This document shows positions 54,893 to 62,998 of a stretch of 64,000 nt of DNA, one piece after another (the stretch's first letter is position 1; every line of letters starts with the position of its first letter). The stretch lies in the NCBI RefSeq assembly GCF_030865425.1, contig NZ_JAVFCB010000005.1, positions 153,974 through 217,973 on the forward strand, in the 5' to 3' direction. This stretch comes from Microbacterium capsulatum (GTDB lineage Bacteria > Actinomycetota > Actinomycetes > Actinomycetales > Microbacteriaceae). The position numbers were made by a program, and so were the translations under genes. Under the pieces are notes generated by a model. It saw nothing but the letters and a program-made list of their open reading frames with translations. It made no database searches and had not been told where the DNA came from.

Positions 54893-55744
54893 TCAGAAGG
54901 AACTCTCGACGATGGCCTGGCCCGCACGCTGCTCGAGGCCGAGCGCATCGTCGAGGTGGCGATGGCTGTAGGCGACGCAGAGGGCGTCCAACAGTGTCAG
55001 CTGGCACAGCCGTGCGGCGATCGGCTCGTTGCGGGTCTCATGCGACACGCTCTGCAGGGTGACGTCGGCGACCTTGGCGAGGTGGGACTCCCGGTTGCCG
55101 GTGACGGCGAGGATCTTCGCCCCCGCGTCGCGCGCCCGCTTCGCCATGGCCACGACCGCGCGGGTCTCGCCGGAGTAGGAGATCGCGACGACGAGGTCTC
55201 CGGGCGACAGCAGGGCGGCGTGGATGTTCTGCACCTGCGAGTCCGTCGGCGCATCGCAGCCGATCCCGAGCCGTCGGCAGCGCTGATAGAACGACTGGCC
55301 CACCACGCCCGAGGTCCCCACGCCGCCGACGAGCACGCTGCCGGCGGCGTCGAGCAGGTCGAGGGCAGCGGCGAAGCCGGCGGGGTCGATCACGTGTGCG
55401 GTGTCCTGCAGCGAGAGGACGGCGCGGGCGAAGACCTTGTTCGCGATGGTCATCGGGTCGTCGCCGTCGGCGATGTCGTCGTGGATCAGCTGCATCGGGG
55501 AGGCGAGGTCCCGGGCAAGGGCGAGCTTGAGGTCGGTGAACCCCGCGAACCCGCTGTTGCGGCACATCCGCAGCACCGTGGTGTCGCTGACGTCGCAGGC
55601 CTGGGCGACGTCGAGCATCGACGCCTCGAGCACGCGCTCCGGTCTGTCGAGGATCCAGTCGGCGACCCGGCGCTCCGTCGCGGACAGGCTCAGCAGCGCC
55701 GCGCGCAGGCGGGCGAGTGCGCCCGGAGTCTCGGTCGAGGTCAT
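54893..55744 (-). CDS. MurR/RpiR family regulator (HTH plus SIS domain)
   Basis: 283 residues from the ATG at 55744, preceded by AAGGAGATGAC; the in-frame GTG/ATG upstream lies in the operator region. The HTH-6 domain includes SATERRVADWILDRPERVLE and CDVSDTTVLRMCRNSGFAGF; the SIS domain has SVLVGGVGTSGVVGQSF and VAISYSGETRAVVAMAKRA. RpiR proteins sense phosphosugars through SIS and control sugar or amino-sugar catabolism. It is divergent from the ABC importer operon at 55837 with a palindrome in the 92-bp gap. Confidence 0.93.
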   Translation of the reverse strand: MTSTETPGALARLRAALLSLSATERRVADWILDRPERVLEASMLDVAQACDVSDTTVLRMCRNSGFAGFTDLKLALARDLASPMQLIHDDIADGDDPMTIANKVFARAVLSLQDTAHVIDPAGFAAALDLLDAAGSVLVGGVGTSGVVGQSFYQRCRRLGIGCDAPTDSQVQNIHAALLSPGDLVVAISYSGETRAVVAMAKRARDAGAKILAVTGNRESHLAKVADVTLQSVSHETRNEPIAARLCQLTLLDALCVAYSHRHLDDALGLEQRAGQAIVESSF

Positions 55745-55761
55745 GTCATCTCCTTGAAGCA

Positions 55762-55805
55762 GTGTTACCACAAAGTCAGAGAGGTGTGTAAAGTGATACC
55801 ACTTT
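55762..55805. promoter_or_regulatory. RpiR operator region: direct repeats plus palindrome
   Basis: GTGTTACCAC (55762-55771) and GTGATACCAC (55793-55802) are direct repeats; the second is part of AAAGTG-ATAC-CACTTT (55790-55805), a perfect palindrome. All lie between the divergent RpiR and importer genes. Confidence 0.65.
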
Positions 55806-55836
55806 CCCCGACATCGCTGTCAGCAAGGAGTACCCG

Positions 55837-57141
55837 ATGGCTTTCCGACTCCGCAAGCCTCTCGCCCTCGCCGTCGCCGTCACGGCAGCCACGATCCTCA
55901 GCGGATGCGTCGGCACCGGCGCGGCTCCGGCCGCCTCCGAGGGCGGCGGCGCGCACACCCTGACGATCTGGCACGCGTACGCGGGTCAGCCGGACAAGGT
56001 CGCGTTCATCGACTGGGCGCTGAAGGGCTTCCAGAAGGAGCACCCCGATGTGAAGCTCAACGTCGTCTCGGCCGAGCAGTCCTCGTACAAGACCAAGCTG
56101 CAGACGGCGATGTCGACCGGCCAGGCGCCGGACGTCTTCTACACGCTCCCGGGCGGCTTCTTGAAGGCCTTCGTCGACAGCGGCCAGGTGCTCGACCTCA
56201 ACGACGAGCTCAAGAAGAAGAACTGGGGCGACGGCTTCATCCCGAGCGCGATGGAATCGGTGACATTCAAGAACGAGACCTATGCGGTGCCCATCGACAT
56301 GGACGCCGCGGTCGTCTGGTACAACAAGAAGCTCTTTGCGAGCAAGGGCTGGGGCGTCCCGCACACCTGGGACGAGTTCCTCTCCCTGAGCGCGAAGATC
56401 GCCGCCGACGGCGAGGTGCCCGTGGCCCTGGGCAACAAGGACAGCTGGCCGGCCACGTTCTGGTACCAGTACGGCGTGATGCGCGAACAGGGCAGCGGGG
56501 TCGTCACCGGCATGGCGAACGGCGACGCGAACGCGTCCTTCGGCCCGAAGGCCTCCGATGCCGCCGGCATGCTGCAGACCCTGGCGCAGAAGAAGTACCT
56601 GCCGACGGGCGCGAACGGCATGTCCGACCAGGAGGCCAACCTGCTGTTCATGAACGGCAAGGCCGCCATGGTGCTGAACGGCACCTGGCAGATCGGGATG
56701 TCCGCCGACGCGTCGAAGGACTTCGACCTCGGCTACTTCCCGTTCCCGAAGGTGCAGGGCGGATCCGGCGACCAGAGCGACGCGATCGCCGGCGTCGCCG
56801 CGGCGTTCGCGGTCTCGAAGAAGGCCGCCGACAAGCAGGATGCGGTGGACTTCCTCCGATACATGACCAGCCCCGCGGTCATGAAGAAGTACGTGGAGCT
56901 GCGCAAGACGATGGTCACTCTGAAGGGCGCGACCACCGCCGACGTCGCCGGCCCCGTGCTGGCCGGGATCGTGAAGGACGTCGTCGAGCCCGCGAAGCAT
57001 CTCGACCCGTTCTACGACACGACCATGAGCCCCAAGGCGGCCACGGTCTACTACTCCACCCTGCAGGGGCTGATCGAAGGATCGACCGACCCCGCGAGCG
57101 CCGCGAAGGCCATCGACGAAGCGGTCCGAGCCGGGAAGTAG
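55837..57141 (+). CDS. Sugar ABC transporter substrate-binding lipoprotein
   Basis: 434 residues. A lipoprotein signal ends ATILSGC, followed by an Ala/Gly linker and the family-1 fold: TLTIWHAYAGQPDKVAFIDW, KLQTAMSTGQAPDVFYTLPG, and NGKAAMVLNGTWQIGMSAD. Resembles CUT1 binders for oligosaccharides or glycosides; ligand unknown. First gene of the operon binding protein, two permeases, PLP enzyme, PfkB kinase, controlled by the RpiR site. SD AAGGAG lies about eight bases before ATG. Confidence 0.92.
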   Translation: MAFRLRKPLALAVAVTAATILSGCVGTGAAPAASEGGGAHTLTIWHAYAGQPDKVAFIDWALKGFQKEHPDVKLNVVSAEQSSYKTKLQTAMSTGQAPDVFYTLPGGFLKAFVDSGQVLDLNDELKKKNWGDGFIPSAMESVTFKNETYAVPIDMDAAVVWYNKKLFASKGWGVPHTWDEFLSLSAKIAADGEVPVALGNKDSWPATFWYQYGVMREQGSGVVTGMANGDANASFGPKASDAAGMLQTLAQKKYLPTGANGMSDQEANLLFMNGKAAMVLNGTWQIGMSADASKDFDLGYFPFPKVQGGSGDQSDAIAGVAAAFAVSKKAADKQDAVDFLRYMTSPAVMKKYVELRKTMVTLKGATTADVAGPVLAGIVKDVVEPAKHLDPFYDTTMSPKAATVYYSTLQGLIEGSTDPASAAKAIDEAVRAGK

Positions 57142-57146
57142 AGCAC

Positions 57147-58103
57147 GTGCACGACGCGAACACGACGGCCGGGGCCCGCGCGGTCCCGGCCGGGTCCCGC
57201 CGGAGGGGGCTGCACGCGGCGAAGCGACGCGAGTCGGTCATCGCGGTGCTGTTCCTCGCGCCCGCGCTCGCCTTCCTGGCGGTGTTCGTCGCGTACCCGC
57301 TCGCCAACGCGGGCTCGCTCTCGTTCTTCCGCTGGGACGGGATCTCGCCGCGGGTGTGGATCGGGCTCGACAACTTCACCCGCCTCCTCGGCGACGGGGT
57401 GTTCTGGTCCTCGCTGAAGAACAACGTGCTGATCGCGGTCGCCGCGGTCGTGTTCCAGGTGGGGCTGGCCATGGTCATCGCCTACTGGCTGGTCCGGGTG
57501 GTGCCGCGGGTCAAGCGGGTGGCGATGTTCCTCTACGTGATCCCCGTGGTGATCAGCGAGATCTGCATCGGCCTGCTCTGGCAGTTCGTGTACAACCCCT
57601 ATTTCGGGCTTCTCAACGGGTTCCTCGACCTGATCGGGCTGCACGGGCTCGCGCGGGGCTGGTTGGGCGACAAGGCCCTCGCCATGCCCGCGGTGGTCGT
57701 CGTGATGAACCTCACCTACCTCGGCCTCTACGTGCTCCTCTTCGTCGCGGCGTTCCAGGACGTCGACGAGGCGGTCTACGAGGCCTCAGCCCTCGACGGC
57801 GCCGGGCACTTCCGCACCTTCTTCGGGATCAGCGTGCCGATGATCTTCCGCAACACGCAGGCGACCGTGCTGCTCGCGGTGGTCACGTCGTTCAAGACGT
57901 TCTCCCTCGTGTTCGTGATGACCCGAGGCGGGCCCAGCCACGCCACCGATGTGATCTCGACCTATCTGTTCAAGGTCGGCTTCGGCGACTTCGAGGCCGG
58001 TTACGCCTCGGCGATCGGGATCGCGCAGCTGCTCGTCACGGTGATCGTCGGCGTGTTCGTGCTGACCGTGACCCGTCCCGGGCGGAAGGCGGCGGTGCGA
58101 TGA
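57147..58103 (+). CDS. Sugar ABC transporter permease (MalF-type)
   Basis: 318 residues from GTG 57147, only five bases after the binding-protein stop. Six hydrophobic segments, starting VIAVLFLAPALAFLAVFVAYPL; coupling loop EAVYEASALDGAGHFRTFFGISVP. The Arg-rich N-terminal 30 residues are cytoplasmic. The stop overlaps the next permease (ATGA). No ATPase gene follows, as for the other importer in this window. Confidence 0.92.
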   Translation: MHDANTTAGARAVPAGSRRRGLHAAKRRESVIAVLFLAPALAFLAVFVAYPLANAGSLSFFRWDGISPRVWIGLDNFTRLLGDGVFWSSLKNNVLIAVAAVVFQVGLAMVIAYWLVRVVPRVKRVAMFLYVIPVVISEICIGLLWQFVYNPYFGLLNGFLDLIGLHGLARGWLGDKALAMPAVVVVMNLTYLGLYVLLFVAAFQDVDEAVYEASALDGAGHFRTFFGISVPMIFRNTQATVLLAVVTSFKTFSLVFVMTRGGPSHATDVISTYLFKVGFGDFEAGYASAIGIAQLLVTVIVGVFVLTVTRPGRKAAVR

Positions 58104-59008
58104 GCGAGACGATGGCGGTCTCCGCGGCCCGGGCACCCGGGCGGCGGCCCCGGCGACAGGCGGAGCGCGCCGCAGAGCCGCGTACCGTGTGGGGCTGGGG
58201 GTCGATCACGGTGCTCGTGCTGCTCGCGGCGCACCTGGTGATCGTGCTGTTCCCGTTCGTCTGGATGATCTACAGCTCGTTCAAGACCAACCGGGAGTTC
58301 CAGGCGTCGGTCTGGAGCCTTCCGTCCGCGCTGAACTGGAGCAACTACGCGCAGGCGCTCGCCGACGGATCCCTCGCGCTGTACGCGGTGAACTCTCTCG
58401 TGGTGACGATCGTCTCGGTGCTGATCACCGTGACGATCGCGACCGCCGCCGGATACGCCTTCGTGGTCTATCGGACGCGCTGGATGCCGGCCGTGGAGAT
58501 CGTGATGCTCGTCGCGATGGCGATCCCGGCCTACATCGCCCTCGTCCCGCTCGTGGCGATCATCCGGCAGATGGGCCTGCTCGATGACTACTTCGGGGTG
58601 ATCCTGCCGACCGTGGCATTCAACCTGCCGATATCGGTGCTCATCATGCGCGGCTTCTTCGCCTCGGTGCCGGGCGATCTCATCGAAGCGGCGCGGATCG
58701 ACGGCGCCTCCGAGTTCTCCACGTTCCTGCGCGTGATGGTGCCGATCGCGAAGCCCGCGATGTTCACCACCGCGATCGTGAACGTGATCTGGGTCTGGAA
58801 CGACTTCCTGTTCCCCCTCGTCATCCTGAACAGCCCGGAGCGCAAGACGCTCCCGCTCGGGCTCACGGACTTCGTCGGCGATCGCACCACGAACTACCCG
58901 GTGCTGCTCGCCGCGATCCTGCTGGCGGCGCTGGGATCCTTCCTGGTGTACCTCGTCTTCCAGCGCCACGTCATCGGCGGACTGACCAGCGGGGCGCTCA
59001 AGCAGTGA
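58100..59008 (+). CDS. Sugar ABC transporter permease (MalG-type)
   Basis: 302 residues from ATG 58100. Six segments (LVLLAAHLVIVLFPFVWMIY first); coupling loop GDLIEAARIDGASEFSTFLRVMVP; end GGLTSGALKQ, a frequent MalG-type close. Paired with the preceding MalF-type gene by a four-base overlap. Confidence 0.93.
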   Translation: MSETMAVSAARAPGRRPRRQAERAAEPRTVWGWGSITVLVLLAAHLVIVLFPFVWMIYSSFKTNREFQASVWSLPSALNWSNYAQALADGSLALYAVNSLVVTIVSVLITVTIATAAGYAFVVYRTRWMPAVEIVMLVAMAIPAYIALVPLVAIIRQMGLLDDYFGVILPTVAFNLPISVLIMRGFFASVPGDLIEAARIDGASEFSTFLRVMVPIAKPAMFTTAIVNVIWVWNDFLFPLVILNSPERKTLPLGLTDFVGDRTTNYPVLLAAILLAALGSFLVYLVFQRHVIGGLTSGALKQ

Positions 59009-59052
59009 GCGTCACGCCCCTTCCGCACCCGCCATCGAAGAAAGGACCCGCC

Positions 59053-60243
59053 GTGGCCGCCTCCGAGCAGCTCAGCCTCGCCAGCCGTTCCGTGTTCTAC
59101 TCGCCCGAGGAGAGCACGCAGTCGATCAGCTACCCGATCTTCATGTCGGCGAACTACCAGTACGCCGGCGACGCCTACGACCAGGTCGTGGACGGCGCCC
59201 GACGCGATGTGAACATCTACAGCCGGTGCGGCAACCCGAACGAGTACAAGTTCGACGACCAGATGGCAGAGATCGAGGGCGCGGACTCCGCGCTCGCGGT
59301 GGCGAGCGGGATGGCCGCGGTCTCGCATGCCGTGCTCGGGCTGCTGCGCACGGGAGACCACGTCGTCGTCGACCTCACCACCTACAGTTCCACGCACGAA
59401 TTCTTCGACCACCGCATCCAGGACTTCGGGATCAGCGTGACCTTCGTCGACTCGAGCGACGTCGACGCGGTGCGCGCGGCCTTCCGTCCGGAGACCAGGG
59501 CCCTCTACGTGGAGACGATCGCCAACCCCACGATGAAGGTCGCCCCGCTCCGCGCACTCGCCGACGCGGCGCACGAGCACGGCATCGTCGTGATCTGCGA
59601 CAACACGTTCGCGAGCCCTGTCGTGTGCCGCCCGCACGAGCACGGCGTCGACGTCGTGCTGGAGAGCGCGACCAAGTTCATCGGCGGGCACAACGACGCG
59701 GTCGGCGGCATCATCAGCCTGCGCTCGGACATCCTGCCCGCGGACTGGCTCGAGCAGATCCGCTGGAACACCCTCACGAAGCTCGGCGGCGCGTTGTCGC
59801 CGTTCAACGCGTGGCTGCTGCTGCGCGGCATCCAGACCCTGCCGCTGCGGGTCGAGCGCATGTCGGAGAACGCGCAGAAGCTGGTGGCCTGGCTGGATGC
59901 CCACCCCGCGGTCCGGCGCGTCTACTACCCGGGGCACGACGCGCATCCGCAGCGCGCGCTCGCGGCGGAGCAGCTGGACCTGCCGGGCGCGATGCTCGCC
60001 TTCGCCGTGGACAGCGAGGAGCAGGCGGCCCGCGTGTGCAAGCGGCTCGAGCTGGCATCGTTCGCGGCGAGCCTCGGCGGAGTGCGCACCGTCACCCAGC
60101 TCCCCGCCACGATGGCCTTCCTGGACATCCCTGAGGAGGAGCGCGTGTCGATGGGCATCACACAGGGGATGATCCGCGTCTCGGTCGGCATCGAGGGCAT
60201 CGACGACCTCATCGCCGACTTCGCCCAGGCACTGGAGGCGTGA
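59053..60243 (+). CDS. PLP-dependent Cys/Met metabolism enzyme (CGS/MGL-like)
   Basis: 396 residues from GTG 59053, preferred to GTG 59005 because AAAGGA is six bases before it. The fold-type I trans-sulfuration family is clear: NIYSRCGNPNEYKFDDQMAE, VASGMAAVSHAVLGLLRTGD, and PLP Lys in VVLESATKFIGGHND. The catalytic Tyr is in TTYSSTHEF, but the Cys next to it in methionine gamma-lyase (YGCT) is Ser here, so a true MGL is doubtful. Being in a sugar-importer operon is unusual; the enzyme may cleave a thioether or amino-acid part of the imported compound (inference). Confidence 0.88.
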   Translation: MAASEQLSLASRSVFYSPEESTQSISYPIFMSANYQYAGDAYDQVVDGARRDVNIYSRCGNPNEYKFDDQMAEIEGADSALAVASGMAAVSHAVLGLLRTGDHVVVDLTTYSSTHEFFDHRIQDFGISVTFVDSSDVDAVRAAFRPETRALYVETIANPTMKVAPLRALADAAHEHGIVVICDNTFASPVVCRPHEHGVDVVLESATKFIGGHNDAVGGIISLRSDILPADWLEQIRWNTLTKLGGALSPFNAWLLLRGIQTLPLRVERMSENAQKLVAWLDAHPAVRRVYYPGHDAHPQRALAAEQLDLPGAMLAFAVDSEEQAARVCKRLELASFAASLGGVRTVTQLPATMAFLDIPEEERVSMGITQGMIRVSVGIEGIDDLIADFAQALEA

Positions 60244-60249
60244 CCCCGG

Positions 60250-61236
60250 ATGATCTCGAGCGGGACGGGTCGGGAGCCCGAGGCCGTTCTGCTGGGCGAC
60301 CTGAACATCGACCTGTTCCTGGACATCCCCGCGCTGCCCCGACCGGGTGGTGACGGGGTCGCGACGCACCAGCGCACCGGCTTCGGCGGCTCGGCGGCCA
60401 ACACCGCGGTCGTGCTGCAGCGCCTCGGGATCGACGTGGCGCTGCTGGCCTGCATCGGCGACGACGACTGGGGCACGGCCGCGCTGTCCGGGATCTCGGA
60501 GACCGGCGTGGACACACGGCTGGTCCGGCGCACCGTCGCCGAGGGGACCTCGCTGAATGTGGTCGCGGTGACGCCGGACGGCGAGCGCACGATGCTCGCG
60601 TACCGGGGGGCGAGCCCGTTGCTCGATGTCGACGCGGTGCCGGAGCGCTTCGGCCGTCACCTGCATCTCTCCGGCTACGCGCTGCTCGGCGACCCTCAGC
60701 GCGCGGCGGCGTTCGTGGCGGCCCGGCGCGCGAGGGCGACCGGGGCGACGGTGTCGCTCGACGTGCCTGTGGATCCGACGGCCTGCGCGGAGGAGCTGCT
60801 CGCGCTGCTGCCCCTCGTCGATGTGCTCGTGATCGGCGCCGAGGAAGCACGGGCCCTCACCGGCGCGGGTGACGAACGTGCCGCTCTGCGGGCTCTCGCC
60901 GCGCGCGGCCCGGCGGTCGTCGCGATGAAGCGCGGTGCGGACGGCGCCCTGCTGCACGCGGACGGAACGTTCACGGACCTGCCGGCTCCCCGCGTCGACG
61001 TCGTGGACAGCACCGGCGCCGGCGACTCGTTCGGCGCGGGGCTCGTTTTCGCTCTCCTCCGCGGCGCCGATCCGGGCACGGCCTGCGCGTTCGCGACAGC
61101 GTGCGGTGCGGCCGCGGTCGCGGTGCGGGGCGCCGGCGCCAGCCTCCCCGGGCGTGCCGAGGTGGGCGCCGTGCTGGGGCAGAGCCCCGAGCCGCAGCGC
61201 GCTCATCTGCGTGCGCTGCTCGGGGACTCGGGCTGA
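60250..61236 (+). CDS. PfkB family carbohydrate kinase
   Basis: 328 residues. The N-terminal LLGDLNIDLFLDIPALPRPG and GFGGSAANTAVVLQRLG, and the C-terminal DSTGAGDSFGAGLVFALLRG with catalytic Asp, are the two PfkB signatures. It phosphorylates a sugar or nucleoside with ATP. Last gene of the RpiR-regulated operon, six bases after the PLP gene, so it probably phosphorylates the imported sugar or the sugar released by the PLP enzyme. Confidence 0.92.
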   Translation: MISSGTGREPEAVLLGDLNIDLFLDIPALPRPGGDGVATHQRTGFGGSAANTAVVLQRLGIDVALLACIGDDDWGTAALSGISETGVDTRLVRRTVAEGTSLNVVAVTPDGERTMLAYRGASPLLDVDAVPERFGRHLHLSGYALLGDPQRAAAFVAARRARATGATVSLDVPVDPTACAEELLALLPLVDVLVIGAEEARALTGAGDERAALRALAARGPAVVAMKRGADGALLHADGTFTDLPAPRVDVVDSTGAGDSFGAGLVFALLRGADPGTACAFATACGAAAVAVRGAGASLPGRAEVGAVLGQSPEPQRAHLRALLGDSG

Positions 61237-61306
61237 GCCCGCGGGCGGATCCTGCCGCCGTGTCTACGGCCGGGACGGCAGGCCCTCCGCCTCCTAGACT
61301 CTTCTG

Positions 61307-62206
61307 GTGCCCACCCCGAAGATCGTGCTGTTCTACGCATTCGCGCCGCTCGCGGATCCGGACGCGATCCGGCTCTGGCAGCGCGACCTGTGCGACGCGC
61401 TGCACCTGCGCGGGCGGATCCTCATCTCGCGGCACGGCATCAACGGCACCCTCGGCGGCGACCTGCCGGCGGTGAAGAAGTGGCTGCGCTCGTTCCGCTC
61501 CTACGCGCCGTTCCGCGACGCCGACGTCAAGTGGAGCGAGGGCACGGCGGTCGACGCCGACGGATTCAGCGCCGACTTCCCGAAGCTCAGCGTGAAGGTG
61601 CGCGACGAGATCGTGTCGTTCGGGGCGCCCGAGGAGCTGCAGGTCGACGAACACGGCGTGATCGGCGGCGGCGAACGTCTGACCCCCGCCGGCCTGCACG
61701 AACTGGTCGCGGAGCGCGGGGACGACGTCGTCTTCTTCGACGGCCGCAACGCCCTCGAGGCCGGGATCGGCCGCTTCCGCGGCGCGGTCGTGCCCGACAC
61801 CGGGACCACCCGGGACTTCGTCGGGCTGCTCGACTCCGGCGCCTACGACGATCTCAAGGGCCGCCCCGTCGTCACCTACTGCACGGGCGGGATCCGCTGC
61901 GAGGTGCTGTCGAGCCTGATGCGCTCGCGCGGCTTCGGCGAGGTGTACCAGCTCGACGGCGGCATCGTCCGCTACGGCGAGGAGTTCGGTGACGACGGAC
62001 TGTGGGAGGGATCCCTGTACGTGTTCGACGGACGTGGATCCGTGGACTTCTCCGACCACGCGGCCGTGATCGGGGCGTGCGCGGGATGCGGCGCCGCCAC
62101 GAACCGCACCGCGAACTGCCCTGATGCGTCCTGCCGGCATCAGGCCGTCGTGTGCGCGGACTGCGTCGCGGTGCCGTGCACGGAGCACGCGGCCGTCGCG
62201 CGATGA
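61307..62206 (+). CDS. trhO: tRNA uridine(34) hydroxylase, rhodanese-like (YceA/TrhO)
   Basis: 299 residues from GTG 61307, leaderless (TAGACT 61295-61300, six bases). The N-terminal domain has [20 protein letters not shown] and [18 protein letters not shown]; the rhodanese domain has [17 protein letters not shown] and the catalytic Cys in [17 protein letters not shown]; a C-terminal Cys-rich stretch ([20 protein letters not shown]) may bind zinc. Makes 5-hydroxyuridine at position 34 of certain tRNAs. Stand-alone. Confidence 0.94.
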   Translation: MPTPKIVLFYAFAPLADPDAIRLWQRDLCDALHLRGRILISRHGINGTLGGDLPAVKKWLRSFRSYAPFRDADVKWSEGTAVDADGFSADFPKLSVKVRDEIVSFGAPEELQVDEHGVIGGGERLTPAGLHELVAERGDDVVFFDGRNALEAGIGRFRGAVVPDTGTTRDFVGLLDSGAYDDLKGRPVVTYCTGGIRCEVLSSLMRSRGFGEVYQLDGGIVRYGEEFGDDGLWEGSLYVFDGRGSVDFSDHAAVIGACAGCGAATNRTANCPDASCRHQAVVCADCVAVPCTEHAAVAR

Positions 62207-62294
62207 ACAGTCGGAACTTCCCCCTCGGGGATGACGCGCGCGCCCGCTTCGCCGCGTAGCGTGTGGTGAACACCCACCCGAGGAGTGCCCGCGC

Positions 62295-62966
62295 ATGGAC
62301 CTTGTGAACAGCTGGCTGCTGCACGCCGCCGGTCAGCTCTGGCTGTTCCCGGTGCTGCTGCTGTTCTTCTTCGTGGACGGCTTCGCCACGATCCTGCCGA
62401 GTGAGACCGCCCTCGTCGCGCTCGCCGCGCTGTCGCTGCACAGCGGTGAGCCGAACCTCGTGCTGCTGGGGCTCACCGCGCTGGTCGGCGCGATCGCCGG
62501 CGACAACATGGCGTATCTGCTCGGCCGCACGGTCGGCACCGAGCGGTGGAGGTGGATGCGCCGCCCGCGCGTGCGGAAGATGTTCGAGTGGGCCCGCTAC
62601 GAGCTGGACAAGCGCGGCGCCGCCCTGATCTTCACCGCCCGGTACATCCCGTGGGGGCGGGTCGCGGTGAACTACATGGCGGGGCAGACCCGCTATCCGC
62701 ACCCCCGGTTCTTCTTCTACGACGCGCTCGCCTGCCTCACCTGGGTCGTCTACTCCCTCACGATCGGGCTGCTGGCCGGCCGATGGGTGCACGACAACCC
62801 GCTGATCGGCGTCGGGATCGCGGTGCTGTTCGCGGTGATCCTCGGAGTCGGGATCGACCACCTGCTGCGCTGGTGGCACCGGCGCAAGGGCGAGGGGGAG
62901 CCCACGCGGCCGACGGCGCTGCGGGACGAGACCGGCGAGGGCCACGCCGCCACGGAAGGATCCTGA
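62295..62966 (+). CDS. DedA family membrane protein
   Basis: 223 residues. The DedA/SNARE-associated core is FFVDGFATILPSETALVALA, DNMAYLLGRTVGTERWRWM, and FTARYIPWGRVAVNYMAGQTR, the latter with the conserved Arg pair. DedA proteins are thought to flip undecaprenyl phosphate or phospholipids. SD GAGGAGTG stands before ATG. A charged C-terminal tail of about 35 residues is cytoplasmic. Confidence 0.92.
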   Translation: MDLVNSWLLHAAGQLWLFPVLLLFFFVDGFATILPSETALVALAALSLHSGEPNLVLLGLTALVGAIAGDNMAYLLGRTVGTERWRWMRRPRVRKMFEWARYELDKRGAALIFTARYIPWGRVAVNYMAGQTRYPHPRFFFYDALACLTWVVYSLTIGLLAGRWVHDNPLIGVGIAVLFAVILGVGIDHLLRWWHRRKGEGEPTRPTALRDETGEGHAATEGS

Positions 62967-62998
62967 CCCGGGGGCCAGGGCTTCCGAGCGTCCGCCCG

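Noticed and set aside
59005..59052. GTG 59005 start of the PLP enzyme overlapping the permease
   Set aside because: It would add 16 non-conserved, proline-rich residues; GTG 59053 has AAAGGA at proper distance. The overlap start cannot be fully excluded.
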